Source: Epiperipatus broadwayi (Eukaryota; Onychophora; Udeonychophora; Euonychophora; Peripatidae). Taken from it: DNA of 64,000 bases. The stretch spans positions 686,501-750,500 of the forward strand of contig JAQFVV010012669.1 in NCBI GenBank assembly GCA_028023455.1. The letters run 5' to 3'. Shown in pieces: positions 48,701 through 60,505 of this stretch. Under the pieces are notes generated by a model. That model saw only the letters and a program-made list of their open reading frames with translations. It was not told the DNA's origin and made no database searches. Position numbers and translations under genes: made by a program. Positions within the stretch are counted from its first letter, which is position 1. Each line of letters starts with the position of its first letter.

Positions 48701-49810
48701 TTTATTCATTCCCTCTTTCTCTACAAATACATAATCTATTGTGTAAAATATATTATTTCTAGACCATGTGTATTATCCCTCATAAATATTTGACAAATTT
48801 TCAATGCTCAAATTCACTCTCTGACCAAAATTCTTCAAAAGCTGTCCATTTCATTATCTATGTCATCGATTTCTTTAATATGCTCATTCATATCCCCTAT
48901 AACCAATATTTTCTTCTCCCCCCTTTTTTTTTGTAATTATGTATATCCTTAACTAGTAATTCACATATGCTATTCTACTCCATTATAGTTTGACTACTCT
49001 GATGGTTATATACTCTATAGCAACCATCATCCTAACCTTATCTCAAACCACAAAGGTTCTTGATTTTTAACAGTATTTAAATATTTTTTGACATAACTCC
49101 TATACCACCACCTCTTTTCTCTTTTTCTTTTCTATTTATATGCTGCCATATCAATATTTCCAGTATATGTTCTTCTTCTCTTAGATGTTTCTACTACTTT
49201 TAATACTCAAGCTCTTCATTTTTAACTGCTTTGTTTAATTCCAGTCATTTTCTGGTCTCCTGTCATTTACATATTCAAATATCCAATTTTAATAATTTCT
49301 TCTTTCCTAACTACTCTTTGATAAATCTTTTGACTCTTTCTTCTTCATTACATTTACAAATAACTTGTTTACCATTAATTTTACAAACCCATTCCCTCTT
49401 CACATCTATAGTTATATCCAAATCAGCTATCCTTTGTTTATTTTTTTATATCCTGTCCATTCTTCTTCTTTTTGATAACATTGCAACTTCCTGAGCTATA
49501 TTCTTTATAAATCAAACTCCTTAAAACTACACTTCTTTGTTTTTCTAAGTGCAATCCATCTTTACTATATAACTCCTTCTTACTAATTAAAAATCCTACA
49601 CCTTCACTCTCTCATACAATTTTTTCAATCTCTCATTTATAGAATATGCCCTATCTAACATATATCTATTGTCAAATCTTGGTAATACTCAACTATTCCT
49701 ACTCTTCCTTTAATCTTACTCAAATTACTAATCAATTCTATGTCTTTATCCATTACTCTCTCTGAAGGCTCTGACTCTCCATGCAATAATGCCACCCTAT
49801 GCAAAACATG
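45783..49810 (-). mobile_element. Second LINE family (APE type), copy B
   Basis: It parallels copy A along its length and extends further 5'. Minus-strand order: a probable ORF1 remnant near 49.3-49.4 kb (KINGKQVICKCNEEERVKRF), an endonuclease remnant near 48.88 kb (GDMNEHIKEIDDID), a linker (48408-48629), RT pieces (47709-47936 with FNKMTQ-like YNKMTQKRNFPDSW; 47208-47402 with LLFADDVFLCTER), and a C-terminal piece (46411-46665). The plus strand at the 3' end starts GATGATGATGAG, matching a trinucleotide tail. All frames are short, so it is inactive. A 227-bp element interrupts it at 46664-46890. Confidence 0.85.
46664..46890 (+). mobile_element. 227-bp non-coding element flanked by 12-bp duplications
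   Basis: TCATTTGCTATC occurs at 46652-46663 and at 46891-46902, and the LINE sequence is continuous if one copy and the insert are removed. The insert begins ATATGATCACTATTTC and ends GATTTGCCTGTTTTAATT. Inside, TTAAAACAGGCAAAACTC (46702 onward) is an inverted copy of the right end. It shares AAACTAGTCTGG and ATTTTATGCACAAGC with the repeats at 16.2 and 42.3 kb. Confidence 0.85.
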
Positions 49811-49999
49811 TTATATTTTAGTGTGTTTTGAAAATTAGTATTACAAATAGGTATTTTTTTTAGAATTGTTTCTACATTTGGAAACTTTAAACTGCAAACT
49901 CTGATTTAATATATTCTATATATCAACAGAATTGATGATAGTTTCTTTTATGAATGCAATGAAATGAAAAATGCCATCTTTAATATATTTAATGTCAAT

Positions 50000-52085
50000 A
50001 TCTTTATGATATTTTGCTGATATTCAGTTTGCACTATTATTAAATTCAATATCAGTCATTTTAAAACTGAAAATAATTGAAAAATCTTTTAGTACATCAG
50101 TGTAACTAGTGGTTCTTCTAAATACTTTAGATATAAGTACAGCACAAGTGAAAAGTTGATCATTAGTTTATATACATTTATTATAAAATTTTGTTTCTCA
50201 TTATGAATTGTTTCTTCAAACTACAATTTTCTTTTTCTAAATCTGGCCACTTTGTAGTTTCAATTTTCTATTTTATAATTACATCGTTCTCAATTTTATC
50301 AAATTAATCCCTAATACCAATGATAAATTTGGAAAATGATATTAAAAGATTTTCCTAACAATAACTAGTGTTGGGTGTCTTGTAATTATTTGCTGGTATA
50401 ATTTATTCATTGTAACAGCTTATCCCATAAACAATATTCATTAAAATATAATTTCATTACCTTCAATTTATTCATTAATTTGTCAATGTTAGTCATACTT
50501 ATTTGAATTAGAGCTTCGTTAATATTTTGAAATTATGCTGAAATTGCATCTGCTCTTGATATTACCTAATGACAGTTATTCTTTTTATATGTTGAGATTG
50601 AATGTTGTCATACTGTTTACAAGGATAACCCATTGCCAACTAGATGACAAGAAATTTGCATGTAAATTTTGAACTAAGTCAAAATAATATAATGCACTAC
50701 ATCAAACTTCTGCAGCACAGTTTCCTATTATATGTAGAATATGGCTAGCACATGATAACATGAGTTATTGCATTAATATGACATTTTATTCTAGTTCGCA
50801 ATGTGCTGCACTTTCCAGCCATATTTTCCATATTATCACAGATTTAATCACTACAGTTTTTTATATCTATTGATAATTTTTGTAAAAAATTTAATACAAT
50901 CTATTCCAGATATTCAGAATTGTGATTTTTAATTTTGAGAATATATATATATATATCACTCATTATATGGAGCTTTACCAATAGCTCTAAACGAGCTTGG
51001 TTTTTATAAGTGCCGAAAGAGATAGAATTTTAAATCTCCATCGTTATCCCCATCTCCAGATCAGCTGTTTTTGAGCTTATGGCTCATGTCAGTGGATGGC
51101 TGGAAGACTAGAAACTAGAACTAAAATACCAACTGGTCTGGAGGTGGAGATAATGATGGAGATTTTAAATTCTATCTCTTTCAGCACTTATAAAAGCAAA
51201 GTTTGTTTACAGATATTGGTAAAGCTCCATCTAGTGATCATAAAATGCAAACTTAAAAACAAGTTACGAAATTTATAATTTGTTTTAATTATTATATATA
51301 TTGTTTTACATTTACATTTCTACCAACAAATCTCAGTATAAAGTAGTTATCCTACATGAATTATATCAGAAGTAGTATATAATAGAGGAGTAAAAATTGT
51401 TTTTTGAATTTCAAAAATTATAATATTTTTGAACTTTCCTAAGCCACTGTATTATAAATTCATAATTTACAATATGCAATAAATAATTTACTTTGCCTCT
51501 ACCTAAATTACTGAACCTATTCAAAGGACATTTCTAGAAACTATTGAATTCCATAAGATATTCAATATAACTGAATCTGTGCATTCCTTGAGAAATGCTA
51601 ATCCCAAATTGGTCAATAATTTCACAGTAGTAATTCCTCATTTTAAAATACCTTATCAATACTTTCATTCTGAATCAATTTGCTATCCAAAGTATATATT
51701 AATATACTCAAAAATCAATATCATTTTTGGAGAATTAGCATTGATTTGAAATGATATGGAGAAGATTCGTGTTCTCTCAAGCTTTGTGCTAAATTTTTAC
51801 AGTCATTGAAACTTATTGAAAAATTTTGTTTGTAATTCAAAAAACAATTACACATTTACTTATTCCTGAAAATGATAACAATTGGTGAAATTCTTTGTTA
51901 CCATTCCCTGTCATGCAGTATAAATTAAATTCAAAAATATTTCTATAAAAAGATCCGTTCCTATCTGAATATTGTATTTTAAGAGTAGTAATATCTCTAG
52001 TGTTACATGGATTATTAATTAAACAGTATTCGATCATTTTATCAGATAAATTCACTGATCACAATAGAATGTTTTTGGGAAAATA
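50000..52085 (-). pseudogene. Degenerate hAT-type transposase (ZMYM1/DUF4371-like), second copy
   Basis: Reading right to left across frameshifts gives, in order: a TTF-type zinc-finger region remnant (51837-52055, RNGSFYRNIF then MTGNGNKEFHQ), LLTNLGLAF and YIEYLMEFNSF near 51.5-51.65 kb, ICDNMENMAGKCSTLRTRI near 50.8 kb (the G-Y-D-x-x-x-N-M-x-G-K block), GNCAAEV near 50.7 kb, and ISRADAISA near 50.55 kb. These are conserved blocks of the ZMYM1-like hAT transposase group in correct order. Stops and a hairpin insertion (50962-51245) disable it. It is more complete at its N-terminal side than the copy at 1.6-3.1 kb. Confidence 0.75.
50962..51245. repeat. Foldback-family repeat (member 2), hairpin
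   Basis: The left arm (TATGGAGCTTTACCAATAGC, then AAGTGCCGAAAGAGATAGAA, then AAATCTCCATC) is inverted at the right arm (GATGGAGATTTTAAATTCTA, TCTCTTTCAGCACTTATAAA, GGTAAAGCTCCATCTAG). The arms are about 110 bp with a central loop. It is inserted in the second hAT pseudogene and preceded by a (TA)n run. Confidence 0.85.
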
Positions 52086-52089
52086 ACGG

Positions 52090-53060
52090 TTTTCATTTTT
52101 ATTACAATCTGCTGATACTTTGCTAAATTTGTTTTGTTCTTTTGATTGCTCTTTACTGTTTCACTGGGAACATCTATCCTTCAGATTATTTTTTGATCTT
52201 ATCTTTCTTTTAACCACACTCTTTGATTCTTTCTCATTCCTCTTCAGAGTTATTGTGTTTTTCATTAGTAATATATAATTCAAATTGTTGATCTTTTTAA
52301 ATGTATTTCAATTTTATTTTTAATTCACTCAGTCAAAAATTTAATCAACAAATTCTTTTCTTTTAATCATTTACATTTCTCAGCTCTGCTCTAATATCTT
52401 CTTTTCATGACTGAATAAAATTTAAAATACTAAATAATATTAGTAATAATAATAAAAAAATAAAATTAATTGAATTTCACCTAAAATTGACTTTAATAAT
52501 TGATGGTATGAAACATATAATCTTAAAAGGTGTAGATTTTACTGTTTAGAATTGATCCTTATTGTTGATTCTAATAGCCAGTGATCACAATAAATAAACC
52601 TTATTGTATAAACAATAATATAATAGATGAATACTTACTTGATAATGTGACATTTACTTTACCAAAAAGTGACACTGAGAACAACAGCACCATCTAACAT
52701 AAGCAGTTAGAACTTTTTTATTTATTTACACAGACTGTAGTTTGCAAGAGAAAATCAACTGTGCCTATTTAACTATTTAACTGGATAGTAAGTACATAAA
52801 CAACAAAGAATTTTAAATATTATTTAAAACTTAAAATATTTTCTCATGGTCAAAAAGGAAATTTTATTGGTCCATTATCAAATAGTAAAAACTTTTACTA
52901 TATCATTTGTCACTTGGATATGATAAATTGTCCAGATAAGGATGTCATAAGTGCCTAAGATTCATAGAATGTATCTTTTTTTTGAAGCATCTAATTTTTG
53001 AAGACCCCTGACTATCTGAGGTTCTAAATGCATATTTTTTTATCTATGCAATCATCCATT
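52090..53060. other. AT-rich stretch with no gene seen
   Basis: No recognisable frame or repeat. Confidence 0.5.
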
Positions 53061-53145
53061 GCTGTGTAGTAATAGAGTGGTATGCTCTGGAGATTTAAGC
53101 CCACTGATCATATCTACTCTACCATATCTAGCGGTTGCACTCCTA
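53061..53145 (+). mobile_element. tRNA-like SINE head, second copy of the 7.15-kb family
   Basis: GTAGTAATAGAGTGGTATGC resembles a decayed A box and following arm, and GCGGTTGCACTCC a B box, at tRNA-like spacing. Compared with 7148-7235 (minus) the order is the same: GTAGTAATAGAGT against GTACAGTGATAGAGT, and TCTGGAGATTTAAG against TCTAGAATTCAAG. Retroposed copy, not a functional tRNA. Confidence 0.45.
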
Positions 53146-53373
53146 ATGAATTCCTGAGAAAATAACCTTTCAATTATTTATTTTAACATTTGAATCAAAC
53201 ACCTTCTTAAATTCCTTTATGCTAATTTTATTTTTGAAATGTTTGATTGTTTTTAATTAGTTGTTATCAGTCCATAAAAAAAAAATATGATAAATTTTAA
53301 AATATGGAATAATATTAACATCTTAGCAATTTATTCACTTTATTTTTATATCCATGAACCGTTGGTGATTATT

Positions 53374-53471
53374 TGATAATGTCCAAAGTATTTCATATAT
53401 ATATATATATAAAACTATATGAAATACTTGATAATGTCCAAAGTATTTCATATATATATATATATAAAACT
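53374..53471. repeat. 55-bp period tandem repeat with internal TA run
   Basis: TGATAATGTCCAAAGTATTT followed by CATATATA occurs twice, 55 bp apart. Between the units AGTATTTCATAT pairs with ATATGAAATACT as a 12-bp perfect stem (53388-53399 with 53417-53428). Confidence 0.9.
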
Positions 53472-53829
53472 GCCATTGAGGAGATAATTTAATATGTATG
53501 TGTGTAAGCAAAACAGTCTTTTTAAAAAAATAGTGCATTGCAAGGCAAAGACTTCTCCAACATCCCCTCAAAAAAAAACAATGGAGAAATCAGTATTTTC
53601 CAGGTTTTCCAATTATTGGTCATGAGGTTTTGAGAGTTTTTTCATTCTTATTTTATTTTCCAGCTATAACTGTTTAAATACCTATATACTGTTCAATGGG
53701 CTAAAACCCAGTTAGCTGAGACAAAAATATTAATTCTCTTGAAAAGGATTTCACAGCTTGAATTTAAATCCTATGTCCTAAATATAACAAATGAATGCAC
53801 TCACACTATCACAATATTTTTTAAATAAC

Positions 53830-53975
53830 ACATATAACAGAGATTAAATATATTAAATGAAATTAAATAGATAAAGTATACTTTCTACATGAGTGCATCA
53901 AAATCATGGTTATTTTCTTATGACACACATGTGTTCAAAGTATATTTGACCTATTAATCTCTGTTATAGTATTTT
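53830..53975. repeat. Small inverted-repeat element
   Basis: TATAACAGAGATTAA at the left is inverted as TTAATCTCTGTTATA at the right, about 110 bases apart, with AAAGTATACTT/AAAGTATATTT inside. Possibly a MITE remnant. Confidence 0.45.
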
Positions 53976-55241
53976 CATATTATTGTTAAAATGATACAGA
54001 AACCATTATATATATATATATATATAATAATAATGAGATAGGTAATTAGGGTGTGAACCAGAGTGGCCAAACATCATCATCATGATGTCAATAATATTTC
54101 AATTAAAATTATTTAATATAAAATATAAATAAATGAGCAGATATTTTTAAAATAATAAAGTATAAGATGTTAAAGTACGGTTCATGATAATTATAGATAT
54201 TAATAGGATATTAAAGTAAAGTATTAATGATATTAAAATAATGTTTATATCAAAAATATATAAGTAATGTTATCTATTATCAAAGAGTATGAGATCAAGA
54301 GATCTCTGTGAGAACAGCCTAGTCAACACTATAGAGCAACTAAAAGTATAATTAACTAAATATCTCCAACATTATCAATAAATATAAGTAAGTATAAGTA
54401 ATACTCAAAAGAAATAGTCATGCAACATCATCATTAATGGGAATATCATGTAAATCAACTGTCAATATTGTGATTGGATTTGAAATAAATCAACAGTCAA
54501 TCTGGAGACTAGATTTGAAATGGGTCTACCATAGACCAGACAAACTATTTAGCCTCTATCAGCTTGAACAATTATTTAAACAATTTGGATGCACCAATTT
54601 AAGTGCTCATCCATCTGAATATAGAAACATAAAAGCAATAATGCTAGAATATTAAAACATACTGATCACCATCAATGCTCTGACCATTTAGTATGACAAA
54701 TGTACTGACCATCAATAAACTTAAATTCTAACAGAACTAAAATAGAATAAAATGTAGTGCATGGGCTTTAAAGAGTATTCTCTCTGCACTAACCAGGACA
54801 TTGTCATACTGAAATACCCCTGCACTAAAATATACATCCCCTACCATATTATATCAGACCATTATGTATGAATCTAGCTCAGAGAATAAGCTCTACTATT
54901 GTTACAGTGATCAAGATGATAATGCAATACATAATATTATCTAAAAGTCACTTAGAACTAAGTCACTGAAATAATTTTAACAGTTGAATACAAGTTATTA
55001 ATAACAATAACAAAAAAATGAAGTTAATGTCTCTAGAATATGGCTATGCACATACAAGCTTTCTGATTTTGATTAACATACAATAAAAACTATCATATTG
55101 TGATTTATATGATTAATACAAAATTCAAATTATTACATTGTGGTTTACATATATGTTCTAATAGGTTTACTTAAAACCCAGTCAATACATACATATGTGG
55201 CTTAATTATTCCTGAACATATTTGAATTGACATTTAATAAA

Positions 55242-55700
55242 AAATGATTAAAATTTACGTATAAGTGTCTGACACATTTTCATATTTGTGATAGATGTGC
55301 AATACAATTGATGACGATTGAAAATAGTCATATAAAATACAATAAATGATTACAATTTTAAGTAAAATGATATAAATATCTCATACTAAGTGATATATAT
55401 TATCTCACCAATGTGCAGTATAATTTATTATTTAACATAAAATATTTGAATTGTCATAAAATAATAAAATAAATGATTAAAAATGACATATAAGTGTCTA
55501 TCTAACATGTATTAATATTTGGTCATAGATGTACAGTACAATTGATGACTATATTTCAATTGTCTTACAAAATACAATGATTACCATTTTAAGTTAAATA
55601 ATATATATACTTCATACTAAGTTATACATATCATTGCACCAATGAGTGGTATATGTTATTATTTAATATAAAATATTTGAAATGTCATAATCTATAAGTG
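55242..55700. repeat. Diverged tandem repeat, period about 229 bp
   Basis: The unit beginning AAATGATTAAAATTTACGTA at about 55242 is repeated at 55471 (AAATGATTAAAAATGACATA). Both continue with ATAAGTGTCT, TACAATTGATGAC, AAAATACAAT, CTCATACTAAGT-like, CACCAATG and AAAATATTTGAA. Non-coding; only about two units are visible. Confidence 0.85.
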
Positions 55701-57317
55701 AAATTCAGTCTATACATATTTAATAATATATTTAACATATATGTGCATGCACATACACCTTCAAGCACACACTGACATCTATACCATATATTTAACTTGT
55801 CAAAATAATAAATGAGATTAATTTTATAATATATAATTAATTATTGATTTAAAATATATGTGGTGCACATACAAATTGGCTTTTATATTATATATTTTAA
55901 CTTGTCATGATAACAAAGTTATTAAAATGTATATTTTCACAATTCAATTCAATATTGAAAGTATATAAAAATATGAATCATGTTATTTAATTCTTTGGTA
56001 GTCCATAATAAAAGTTTTTTATACAAGTCTTTAATAATATTCCAGCAGCTTCTTTTCTTTTTTTAAAAAAAAATAAAATAAAATCAGTCTTGACAGGTTA
56101 CTCTAACAAAAATTTAATTGACCAATTATAATGTCTTTAAACTTAGATTTTAAATGTTTCTTTTTCCTTAAAAACAAAAAGTATTATCCTATAATAGTCT
56201 CTCCCTTAACATGTCACTAATTATCAATGTCTTTAAATTTAAAAATATAGATTTCAAATATTTTCACTTATTCTTTTTAAAAAAACCGAATATAATAACA
56301 TCTGTGAATTAAATCTTCATTTTTTAAGATATTTAACTTAAGTAAAATTATTTACTTGTTCTTAAAAATGTCATTTTAAAAAATTACTTTAAAAAAACTT
56401 ATTTAAAATTTTGCTCTTATTATAAATAATGTCACTCACCATTGTATATATATTTATCTGTGCCTCCCTGCACACATTTAAATAGCATTCATATAACTAA
56501 TTGTTCATCAAGATAAGAAATTCTCTTGCTGAGATTTCTGGTTTTAATGATATTGGTTTATAATCACATCAGGAAAAATATAATTCAGGTATGGTTGTCA
56601 TTCTCAGTTCCCTTCTGGATAGGATTGAATTTACTTCATGCAATCAAACTATCTTCTAGAACCCATTTGTGCATGCTAATTGACCCATTGGCAGTTGACT
56701 CTAACTTCATGTGAATCATAATTCCTCTGTAGTGAACTATAGAGAAACTGATGAACTTGCTTTTCTTTGCCTTCCTTTACATCTTCATGGGAGTTCTCTT
56801 TAACTCTGAAAAACCAACTTTATTGCTAATTATTCTGACCAGATAATTGCTTCCAATTGCTTCTCAAAAATTATTACAACTATTTTAAAAACAATAAACT
56901 ACTACTGCTTTTATATCCACTCTTTTTTATATTAGGATGACTGACAAAAACACATTAATTTAAAACTTTTCTCTTATCTCTCTAATCCCTTTGAAAGAAA
57001 CTTTGATAGTTTTATCAAAGTTTTTAAAAATAGATAATAGAAATGTATATAAGCATTAATAAAAAGATTTCGAAAATAAATCATGCTTGTTTTTTAATTT
57101 CAAAATCAGAATTCAATAAAAATATTAGATCTTTTTAAAATTTTATTTTATAATAAAATTCTATTTTAAATCCAGAATTATTTAACCATTTACTTATTCC
57201 ATGAAAATGTAGAAAAATATCTACAAAATTTTTGTCTGTTTATTTCTATTTTTCCTTTCAACTTTATAAATATTTGTACACACACTATGTTATTATGTGC
57301 ATTGTAACATAAGTCTT

Positions 57318-57318
<1 letters not shown>
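55701..57318. other. AT-rich stretch with no gene seen
   Basis: The 62-residue frame at 56526-56714 resembles nothing known. No repeat structure seen. Confidence 0.5.
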
Positions 57319-57356
<38 letters not shown>

Positions 57357-57367
57357 ACTTATGTTTT

Positions 57368-57401
<34 letters not shown>
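57304..57401. repeat. Paired (TA)n microsatellites in an inverted arrangement
   Basis: TA runs lie at 57320-57352 and 57370-57401. The flank ACATAAGTCTTACAATATA is inverted in TATAATACTTATGTTTTAAC between them. The segment can fold into a long hairpin. Confidence 0.85.
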
Positions 57402-57403
<2 letters not shown>

Positions 57404-57690
57404 CTGCTACTAACTGAAAGGAGACACTTTGATTCCTCTTGGAGGCCTTAACAGAAACTGAGCAGGGCAAAAATTCATAATGTCCATTCCATACATTCTT
57501 CTCATTGCAGATATTATTACTAGGTGATTATTCATATAGTATACGAAAATGGATGGGCTGCCCACCAACACACATCAACCAGTGTTGTGAGTTTATTGGA
57601 TTTTTACCTTTGAGTTTAAGTTCAAGAAACATCATGGTCATTCTCAGTTTCTTGCCAAGGCAAAAAGATTGTGTGTGTGAATGAAATTTT
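57402..57690 (-). mobile_element. RTE leader module in inverted orientation
   Basis: On the minus strand this matches the leader of the RTE copy at 33011-33235 (GGTCTCCTTTCAG region, GAATGTATGGAATGGAC, CATATACTATATGAATAATC, CTCACTACGCTGGC, shown here in inverted form). It lies directly upstream of the plus-strand RTE copy of 57.7-60.5 kb, so the leader is opposite to the coding strand. Confidence 0.75.
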
Positions 57691-60505
57691 TTTTCTAATG
57701 TATACAATCATGACAGACAAAAATAAATCATGGCTCTTATTCCCAGGAGGCTGTAAAGGCACCAGCCAAGGCAGGGTTGATAACTGAAGGTGAAGTGTGC
57801 TAAGAATCCACTGATTGCAGACTCAGGCTGCCATTTGATGACAACTTTTTATTTAGGTACTTACAACTGCAGATCACTTTCAAGGAAAAGAAAATTGCAA
57901 GAATTAAAAGAACTGTCTCATATTAAATGAGACATTATTGGACTTTATAAAGTTAGAAGAAAAGATGAAGAGACAATTGATTTAAATAGTGGACATGTAC
58001 TTTACTACAAACGCACAAATATTGGAAGTACAAGTGGAGTAGAGTTCATTATAAATAAAAAGTAAAAGAACAACATTTTGGAAATTGATGGTGTATTGGA
58101 CAGAATGTCAAGATTAGTTATTCAACTTAATAGTAGATACCAAATTCAGATAATTCAGGTTTATACTTCTACAAATTCTTATTGTGATGAAGTAGGGGAG
58201 GATTTTTATATGGACATACAAAGGTTTTTGATCAGAGTAAACAACATTTTAAAATTATTATCAGAGGTTTTAGTGCTAGAATTGGTAAACAAATGAAAGA
58301 TGAAGGTGCTACCTGGAAATTTGGTTATGGTAATAGAAATGAGAGAGGACATAGATTTGTGGAGTTTTCAGAAAAAGAAAAACTTTACATTATGAATTCT
58401 TTTTTTGAGAAAAATGTTAAAAGGAAATGGACATGAAAGCATCCAAATAAATTGGATTACATTTTGACTAACAAAAAATACATATTTCAAAATTGCAATG
58501 GCCTTAATAAATTCAACCCAGGAATTGATCATCGATTAGAGAGATGTAACATATGTGTTAATGTAAAACTAAAGAGACAAAAACTATTAAGGAAAAACAA
58601 CATTTACAGTTGATATTTCTAATCTTCAGAAACATTCTAATGAATTTAAATTCAAACATGCAAAGCGCTTTCAAGTATTAATAGATTTTGAAGATGATTC
58701 ATATTTGAATGAAATTAGTAGGAAAATAACTGATACACTTTTAAAACTGCAAAAAGCAGCAATTGACCAATAAAATTTCTAATGAGAGTAGAGAATTTAT
58801 GATGAAAAGAAGGAATATGAAGATATATAAAAATAATATGTTAAGAAGGATTAAATATTTTGAATTTTGTAAAATGGTGTGGTAAAGAATTGATAATGAT
58901 ATAAGAAAGTATAATTGTGAACTAGCAAGGAATGTGGTAGAAGAGAATAAAAGTCTCAAGAGTGTAAAACAATATTTTGCTTTTGGTGGGAAATTTATAT
59001 CTGCAATAAGAAAAAAAAATATGGAACTATTACTAAAAAATAAGATGACATCATGAAATGGGTAAAAGAGTTCTATCAAGAATTACATAGTAATGAAGAC
59101 CAAGTACCTCCTACATCTAATATATCTTCTGAATTGCACAGGATTTTAAATGAAGTGAGATATGCAATTAAAGAAGAAAAAGTGTCAGATAATGATGGAA
59201 TTGTAATTGATATATTAAAAGAAGCAGGTAAAGGAGTAGAATTTTTTTTTGGCAAAGTTATATACCAAATATCTAAATGATAAAGATGTATCAGATGATT
59301 GGAAGAATTCAGTATTAATATTAATATTTAAAAATAATGATAAAGAATATATTAGAAATTACAGACCTATCAGTCTTTTATCAGTTTTATACAAATTTTT
59401 TACCAAAATAATTACAACTCATCTAGAGAGAACATTGGATTTCAACTAACCAAAAGAAAAAGATGGATTTAAAAGTGGTTTTAGTACAGTAGACCATATC
59501 CAAGTATTGAGAGAAGTTATAGAAAGGACCAATGAATATGAATTTCCATTATGCTTTGGATTTGTAGATTATGAAAAGGCATTTGATTCTATAAGCATTT
59601 CTTCAGTGACTAAAGCATTGGATCATCAATGTATAGACCCAGGATATTGTCATATTCCGAAGAATATTTATAAAAATGTGGCAGCAACAATTGAATTATA
59701 TAATAATACTAGGAAGGTTAATATTGAGAAGTGTGTAGGTCAAGGTGACTCCATATCTTCAAAATCTTTTACACCAGTGCTAAAAGAAGTATTTTGTGGA
59801 TAAAAATGTGAAGCTAAATGAATAAAATTAGAGATTATTTAACTCATTTAGATTTTGCAGATGATGTAGTTGCTTTTGCAAATAATGCTTCAGAGCTTCG
59901 GGAAATGTTGCAAGAGTTATAAAATAACAATAAAAAAGTAAGATTAAAGTAGTGTTTAATGGATTTTCTCAAAAAATGAAAATAAAGCTTGATTTAAACT
60001 TGGTTGAAGTGCTTTTGGTAGAAATAATTTAATATTAAAAGGAAATATGCCTATATGTTTGATAAGAAAGTTTTTTAATAAATGTGTTTTACCAGTTCTT
60101 ACTTATGGATCTGAGACTTGGACACTTAATAGAAGAGCAATACAGAGACTTCAGACCACTCAAAGAAGTATGGAGAGAGATACATGTTAGTAGTAAAAAG
60201 AAGAGATCGAAAACACAATATATGGGTAGAAGAACAAACAAATGTTACTGACATTGTTGAAAGAATTAAAAGACTGGAGTTGGACTTGACATAACTAAAA
60301 GAAATGATAATAGATAGATAAGTGAAATCTTAAACTGAATTTCAAGAGATTGTAAAAGATCCAGAAAGAAATCATATGTGAGGTGGATGGATGAAATAAG
60401 AAAGTGTGCAGGGCTGATGTGGAGAAGAGAGACTAGAGATTGGAGATGAATTGAACTTGGAGAGACCTTTATCTTGAAGTGGACTGAAAATGATTGATAA
60501 TGATA
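57690..60505 (+). mobile_element. RTE-type LINE, near full length, broken
   Basis: Order: leader (CCCAGGAGGCTGTAAAGGCA), endonuclease (57.84-58.6 kb; VQLNSRYQIQIIQVYTSTN and GNRNERGHRFVEFSEKEK-type text readable), linker (58.75-59.05 kb), RT (59.05-59.9 kb; DDWKNSVLILIFKNND, NYRPISLLSVLYKF, FVDYEKAFDSIS, FADDVVAFANNA), C-terminus near 60.05-60.2 kb (TATGGATCTGAGACTTGGAC), and a 3' end near 60490. Frameshifts and stops are frequent but fewer than in the 22.6-kb copy. Confidence 0.85.
59053..59803 (+). pseudogene. RTE reverse transcriptase of the 57.7-kb copy, broken
   Basis: Three overlapping or adjacent frames (59053-59280, 59249-59449, 59507-59803) together cover the RT fingers and palm, with breaks at about 59270 and 59447. 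Motifs: KDVSDDWKNSVLILIF, NYRPISLLSVLYKFFTK, LCFGFVDYEKAFDSIS, KCVGQGDSISSK (family consensus K-G-V-R-Q-G-D). Changes at the last motif and the stops show it is not active. Confidence 0.8.

Noticed and set aside
54437-54655. A 72-residue plus-strand frame
   Set aside because: No recognisable motif, no related sequence elsewhere in the window, and no splice context.
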